64,000 bases of DNA from NCBI GenBank assembly GCA_034440635.1, contig JAOTON010001678.1:124001-188000 (forward strand), read 5' to 3'. Below the pieces are notes generated by a model. It ran no database searches and had not been told where the DNA came from. It saw only the letters and a list, made by a program, of their open reading frames with translations. This DNA comes from Lepas anatifera (Eukaryota > Arthropoda > Thecostraca > Lepadidae). Below are positions 59,613 to 64,000 of the stretch, in pieces. The number at the start of each line of letters is the position of its first letter. The first letter of the stretch is position 1. Position numbers and translations under genes: made by a program.

Positions 59613-59728
59613 GGAGACTAAGTAAAACTTGTTCTTTAGACTAAGTAAGACTAAGTAAGACCAAGTCAGCGCTAGGGTATAACAGTACGAAAATATGAAA
59701 CACTCTAGCTAAAAGTTCAGTAATTGTG

Positions 59729-61700
59729 TCTGCTCCAGGTCTGAGTCACTTACACTGCACGTCCAGCGTTTGTGTCTGCTCCAGGTCTCGGATACTTACA
59801 CTGCACGTCCAGCGTTTGCGTCCGCTCCATGTCTGACTCACTTACACTGCACGTCCAGCATTTGCGTCTGCTCCAGGTCTGAGTCACCTACACTGCACGT
59901 CTAGCGTTTGTGTCTGCTCCAGGTCTGAGCGACTTACACTGCTTGTCCAGCGTTTGTGTCTGCTCCAGGTCTGAGCAACTTACACTGCACGTCCAGCGTT
60001 TGCGTCTGCTCCAGGTCTGAGTCACTTACACTGCACGTCCAGCGTTTGTGTCTGCTCCAGGTCTGAGTCACTTACACTGCACGTCCAGCGTTTGCGTCTG
60101 CTCCAGGTCACTTACACTGCACGTCCAGCGTTTGCGTCTGCTCCAGGTCACTTACACTGCACGTCCAGCGTTTGCGTCTGCTCCAGGTCTGAGCAACTTA
60201 CACTGCACGTCCAGCGTTTGCGTCTGCTCCAGGTCTGAGTCACCTACACTGCACGTCCAGCGTTTGTGTCTGCTCCAGGTCTGAGTCACTTACACTGCAC
60301 GTCCAGCGTTTGCGTCTGCTCCAGGTCACTTACACTGCACGTCCAGCGTTTGCGTCTGCTCCAGGTCACTTACACTGCACGTCCAGCGTTTTCGTCTGCT
60401 CCAGGTCTGAGTCACTTACACTGCACGTCCAGCGTTTTCGTCTGCTCCAGGTCTGAGCCACTTACACTGCACGTCCAGCGTTTGCGTCTGCTCCAGGTCT
60501 GAGCCACTTACACTGCACGTCCAGCATTTGCGTCTGCTCCAGGTCTGAGTCACCTACACTGCACGTCCAGCGTTTGTGTCTGCTCCTGGTCTGAGCGACT
60601 TACACTGCTTGTCCAGCGTTTGTGTCTGCTCCAGGTCTGAGCAACTTACACTGCACGTCCAGCGTTTGCGTCTGCTCCAGGTCTGAGTCACCTACACTGC
60701 ACGTCCAGCGTTTGTGTCTGCTCCAGGTCTGAGTCACTTACACTGCACGTCCAGCGTTTGCGTCTGCTCCAGGTCGACTCACTTACACTGCACGTCCAGC
60801 GTTTGCGTCTGCTCCAGGTCACTTACACTGCACGTCCAGCGTTTTCGTCTGCTCCAGGTCTGAGCCACTTACACTGCACGTCCAGCGTTTGCGTCTGCTC
60901 CAGGTCTGAGCCACTTACACTGCACGTCCAGCGTTTGCGTCTGCTCCAGGTCTGACTCACTTACACTGCACGTCCAGCGTTTGCGTCTGCTCCAGGTCAC
61001 TTACACTGTACGTCCAGCGTTTGCGTCTGCTCCAAGTCACTTACACTGAACGTCCAGCGTTTGCGTCTGCTCCAGGTCTGAGCCACTTACACTGCACGTC
61101 CAGCGTTTGCGTCTGCTCCAGGTCTGAGTCACCTACACTGCACGTCCAGCGTTTGTGTCTGCTCCAGGTCTGAGCGACTTACACTGCTTGTCCAGCGTTT
61201 GTGTCTGCTCCTGGTCTGAGCAACTTACACTGCACGTCCAGCGTTTGCGTCTGCTCCAGGTCTGAGTCACTTACACTGCACGTCCAGCGTTTGTGTCTGC
61301 TCCAGGTCTGAGTCACTTACACTGCACGTCCAGCGTTTGCGTCTGCTCCAGGTCACTTACACTGCACGTCCAGCGTTTGCGTCTGCTCCAGGTCACTTAC
61401 ACTGCACGTCCAGCGTTTGCGTCTGCTCCAGGTCTGAGCCACTTACACTGCACGTCCAGCGTTTGCGTCTGCTCCAGGTCTGAGCCACTTACACTGCACG
61501 TCCAGCGTTTGCGTCTGCTCCAGGTCTGACTCACTTACACTGCACGTCCAGCGTTTGCGTCTGCTCCAGGTCACTTACACTGTACGTCCAGCGTTTGCGT
61601 CTGCTCCAGGGAGTCACTTACACTGAACGTCCAGCGTTTGCGTCTGCTCCAGGTCTGAGCCACTTACACTGCACGTCCAGCGTTTGCGTCTGCTCCAGGT
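59729..61700 (-). repeat. 46/40-bp minisatellite made of exon end plus 5' splice site (about 44 copies)
   Basis: Roughly 44 tandem copies of a 46-bp unit; a 40-bp variant lacks six bases. On the gene strand each unit holds about 34 nt of the end of the Ig1 exon (coding DLEQTQTLDVQ) and about 12 nt of intron starting GTAAGTGA. The copy nearest the exon (61668) is the real junction. Nearly every copy keeps the CAGT|GTAAGT donor; rare variants have GTACGT, GAACGT or CTTGTCC in the exon part. These rare variants recur at spacings of about 576-580 bp, which shows that multi-unit blocks were duplicated. The array fills the start of the 7.8-kb intron between Ig1 and Ig2. Confidence 0.95.
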
Positions 61701-61892
61701 CTCGGTCGGTGAGTGCCACGGAGCAGGTGTAGACAGCGGCGTCGGCGGGCCGGGCTCGGCTGATCTGCAGGTTGTAGCCGTCCAGCAGCCTCAGGCGCTC
61801 GCTGTCCCGCACCACTTGGTTTCCAAGTGTCAGCACAAGCTCGTCGGAAGGGTCTGAAGGCGATGGCCGCTTCCACATGACGTTCATGTCGG
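61668..61892 (-). CDS. klg: klingon-like exon: Ig domain 1, second half
   Basis: The acceptor is TTTCCTCACAG before 61892 and the donor is CAGT|GTAAGT after 61668; the exon is 225 nt, entering and leaving in phase 1. It encodes about 75 residues: the core tryptophan (VMWKRP), the segment RLRLLDGYNLQIS, and the DAAVYTC motif holding the second disulphide cysteine, ending in TQTLDVQ. The phase-1 end joins to the Ig2a exon and makes LDVQYGPF. The last ~34 nt and the donor are the seed of the large 46-bp tandem array that continues directly downstream. Reading through this donor meets a TAA inside the next copy, so only the first donor keeps the frame. The first half of this Ig domain must lie upstream. 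Confidence 0.92.
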
Positions 61893-63201
61893 CTGTGAGG
61901 AAATGGTTTGTGATGAACATGCATGTCTTGAACCAGTATCAGTTTTTGGCTGGTTTGTTCCACAGGGCGGGCTAGATAGATCAGTCTAGTCCTACAAATA
62001 ATCCTCAGTTTATGCTCAGGAAATATTCAACTCGCATTTGCATTTGAAATGAAAAAAACAGTACCTTTAGAACTATTTGAAAACAAGTTGATCAACATTA
62101 TTGATACAACCCCAAGTTACCCCTCAAAATAAAAAAAGCCTTCGAGGTACCAAGGCGGTGTAGATTTAGGCATGTTGCAGAGTATTAAACAGTATCATAA
62201 TTATTGGCTGACAGCTGGAATTAGGGCAGAGTATTAAACAGTATCATACTTATTGTCTGACAACTGGAATTAATCAGCTATGAAAATTTGCGCAAACATG
62301 TATGTGACTGGATACAACTTTGAGCCAGCCCCTGGTCACAAGTCGCTATGTTGTGACGCCACCACAGCGCAAGAAAATCCCTTTACCTATCTTCAACATT
62401 GAAAACTTTACCATCCTTGGAAGTGTTTTGTTAGTACCCAACGCGCAATAAACAATTTCTGGGCCCATATCTGCAATCTTTGGCTATTTTTTGTCTCAGA
62501 AAATGACCCTTAACTTGTCGAGTTTAGGAAACTTTAACATTTTGTTTTCCTTAGAAAAAGGCCCCTATAAAGCAAAGAAGAACATTTACTTCATGTATGT
62601 ACCTGAAGTTTTTTGTCCATTTGCAAAGGAAAAATTAGTTCACTTATTACAACGACACCATATTTAAGGAATATTGCAGTCATGGGCGCAGATCGCCCAA
62701 CTATGGCACAAAGTGTTGCAGTTGCGATTTGTTAATTGTAAATCAGTGACGTATTAATTTAAAGTTTTCTTGTGCATACAGATATTGAAGGAATTGAAAC
62801 AAATTTAGCTCTAGCTTTGATATGCATATATGTTATACTTTTTTGTATTTTAAAAACTGAAGAATTACATTGTTGCAACGCATGCTTTCTCATAAACGTA
62901 CGTACCTTGCGTTAAAGGTATCTTGACTCTGAGCCACAAATATATCTAGCGTTGCACTATATGTGTGAACTTGGACTACGCGAGACGCTTGTCCTGTTAA
63001 AACTACCATTATAGGGCAGCAGCATATCCGTGTAGTGTCAACAGCTTATCATGTTTGTTATATCAGCTCGTTGATGATTTATTTGCGCATTTATCCGGGA
63101 ACTTCAGTTCCTTGCACTCCTGATGTTTTCAAATATACTTATCTCCTGCATTATTAGTATGAGAACAAATAAGCAGAGTACAGTCTTTATCAGTCTCCCC
63201 A
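61893..63201. other. intron upstream of the Ig1b exon
   Basis: AT-rich sequence. I looked for the first half of Ig1 (first cysteine, GT donor leaving phase 1) and for a signal-peptide exon on the minus strand and found neither. A local near-duplication GCAGAGTATTAAACAGTATCAT occurs at about 62177 and 62226. Confidence 0.5.
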
Positions 63202-63205
63202 TTAA

Positions 63206-64000
63206 CCCTCGCCCCACCGGGGGCCATCGATGCCCCCCTTCTACGGTTTTTTCCGGGATAGTAGAAAAACGAGAAGGTGCAGCACCGCGGTTGAGGGCTC
63301 TACCTCTCACCCCATCATTTTTCCACCATCCCTTAATTTTTTTACCCCGGGTCACCCAAGGTCACGTCACCAGGCGAGGTCAACCAAGGTCACCTCACTT
63401 CAACTTTTGAGCTCTATAAGAGCTACATTTCTAAGTCGATCGATTTGAAACTTCCTACACTTCATGACTCCTCCAGGGTCTACTAGGTGTATATCCAGGA
63501 TTTTTAGGTTTAATGACCTTAGGTCAGGTCACGAGGTGACCTCCCATTGAAAAAGCACTGGGAAAAGCTGTCTTATGATCTAAAAGTCACAAAAACGATT
63601 GCAAATGCTCGGCTTGCTCACAAAAGCGTTCTTGGACACCCTTTCACGGATCCCAGGGGCCATATTTGCCCTTTGACCTCTCCAAGGTCACCCAGGGTCA
63701 TCAGGGGTCGAAAACAGTATTTTGACAATAACTTTTCCTCTAATTAAGCTAGAACGCTGAATCAAACACCATCGTGTATGTCTGGTCACTGGCTTTCATT
63801 TTGTATACGGCAAGGTCACTTTCTAACCTTTCGTGACCTCAGGTCATATTAGGTGACAAAGTGACCTCTGGAGCTCAAACCACTGGTGGGAGGTCATTAC
63901 GTTCCATATAGTGGAAACAGTCTGACATTTTCCTATCAAATGTACTTTACCAGATCTCAATAGCTCTAATGGCATAAGAGTTATGCCTGGTTTGCTTAAG
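63206..64000. mobile_element. piggyBac-like element B, copy 2 (runs off the window)
   Basis: TTAA at 63202-63205, then CCCTCGCCCCACCGGGGGCC and CATCGATGCCCCCC. The interior follows copy 1 (GAGGTGACCTCCCATTG; TCTGGAGCTCAAACCACTG). The right end lies beyond 64000. Confidence 0.78.

Larger units (their letters stand above)
53848..59728. other. intron between Ig1b and Ig2a (non-array part)
   Basis: Spliced-out sequence holding a tRNA-derived SINE (54.6 kb), SINE fragments (54.86 and 57.5 kb), and hAT-type MITEs (57.15 and 59.31 kb). ORFs near 53.9-54.2 kb (+) and 58.65-58.99 kb (+), and one at 56.83-57.03 kb (-), resemble no family I know and lack flanking splice logic. I treat them as decayed mobile-element or chance frames. 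Confidence 0.5.

Noticed and set aside
60048..61529. Plus-strand frames repeating LHVQRLRLLQV
   Set aside because: Antisense reading of the 46-bp donor array; the meaningful reading is the minus-strand exon end.

Overview
This is a eukaryotic, repeat-rich animal window, probably from a protostome invertebrate. An arthropod or crustacean is favoured, but only from the kind of host gene and the repeat mix. There is no operon structure, no bacterial gene and no CRISPR array. The one clear host gene lies on the minus strand and fills about 16.9-61.9 kb. It is a klingon-like (klg/lachesin-related) cell-surface adhesion protein of the immunoglobulin superfamily. I reconstruct eight GC-rich coding exons in order: Ig1 second half (61668-61892), Ig2 first half (53726-53847), Ig2 second half (39814-39964), Ig3 first half (31719-31816), Ig3 second half (30431-30611), FN3 first half (19665-19792), FN3 second half (18161-18371), and a terminal GPI-anchor exon with the stop (16888-16988). 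All have AG/GT boundaries, and the phases at all seven junctions agree (1,0,1,0,1,0,1). The signal peptide and first half of Ig1 are not in the window or were not recognised.

The most unusual feature is that two of the gene's 5' splice sites have become seeds of minisatellites. The end of the Ig1 exon plus its donor (about 34 bp exon + 12 bp intron) is repeated about 44 times at 59.73-61.70 kb. The end of the second FN3 exon plus its donor (about 37 bp exon + 7 bp intron) is repeated about 19 times at 17.34-18.20 kb. The pre-mRNA therefore carries dozens of decoy donors. One of them, at 18116, would give an in-frame 15-residue extension. Simple repeats also crowd two more junctions of the gene: a (GGTCA)n at the Ig2b acceptor and about 620 bp of tetranucleotide repeats just past the Ig3a donor.

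The introns and the 3' flank are packed with mobile elements. Many have boundaries fixed by target-site duplications (TSDs). They include a nearly intact 5.25-kb Penelope-like element (23280-28529, 13-bp TSD, about 0.9-kb inverted arms, only two stop codons in its RT/GIY-YIG frame), with a second Penelope-like element inserted in its left arm (12-bp TSD). There are three families of TTAA-flanked piggyBac-like nonautonomous elements. Two inverted copies of a 2.3-kb hAT-like element (8-bp TSDs) flank exon Ig2b. Several small hAT-type MITEs, a 0.3-kb MITE pair with 3-bp TSDs and tRNA-derived SINEs are also present. Downstream of the gene lie a decayed Tx1/L1-type LINE split by a piggyBac-like element, and an internally deleted mariner relic embedded in TA repeats.

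Layout: 1-1.33 kb TA repeats and mariner; 1.3-9.1 kb no recognisable gene; 9.13-15.06 kb LINE with nested element; 15.6-16.4 kb microsatellite and two MITEs; 16.5-18.4 kb gene 3' end with the 44-bp donor array; 19.7 kb FN3a; 22.1-22.8 kb 21-bp minisatellite; 23.3-28.5 kb Penelope complex; 30.4-31.8 kb Ig3 with tetranucleotide block; 31.9-39.6 kb MITEs and hAT copy 1; 39.8 kb Ig2b; 43-47 kb duplication, minisatellite and hAT copy 2; 48.6-53.5 kb SINE, MITE and piggyBac-like elements; 53.7 kb Ig2a; 54.6-59.6 kb SINE and MITEs; 59.7-61.9 kb 46-bp donor array and Ig1b; 63.2 kb to the end, a second copy of the 0.9-kb TTAA element.
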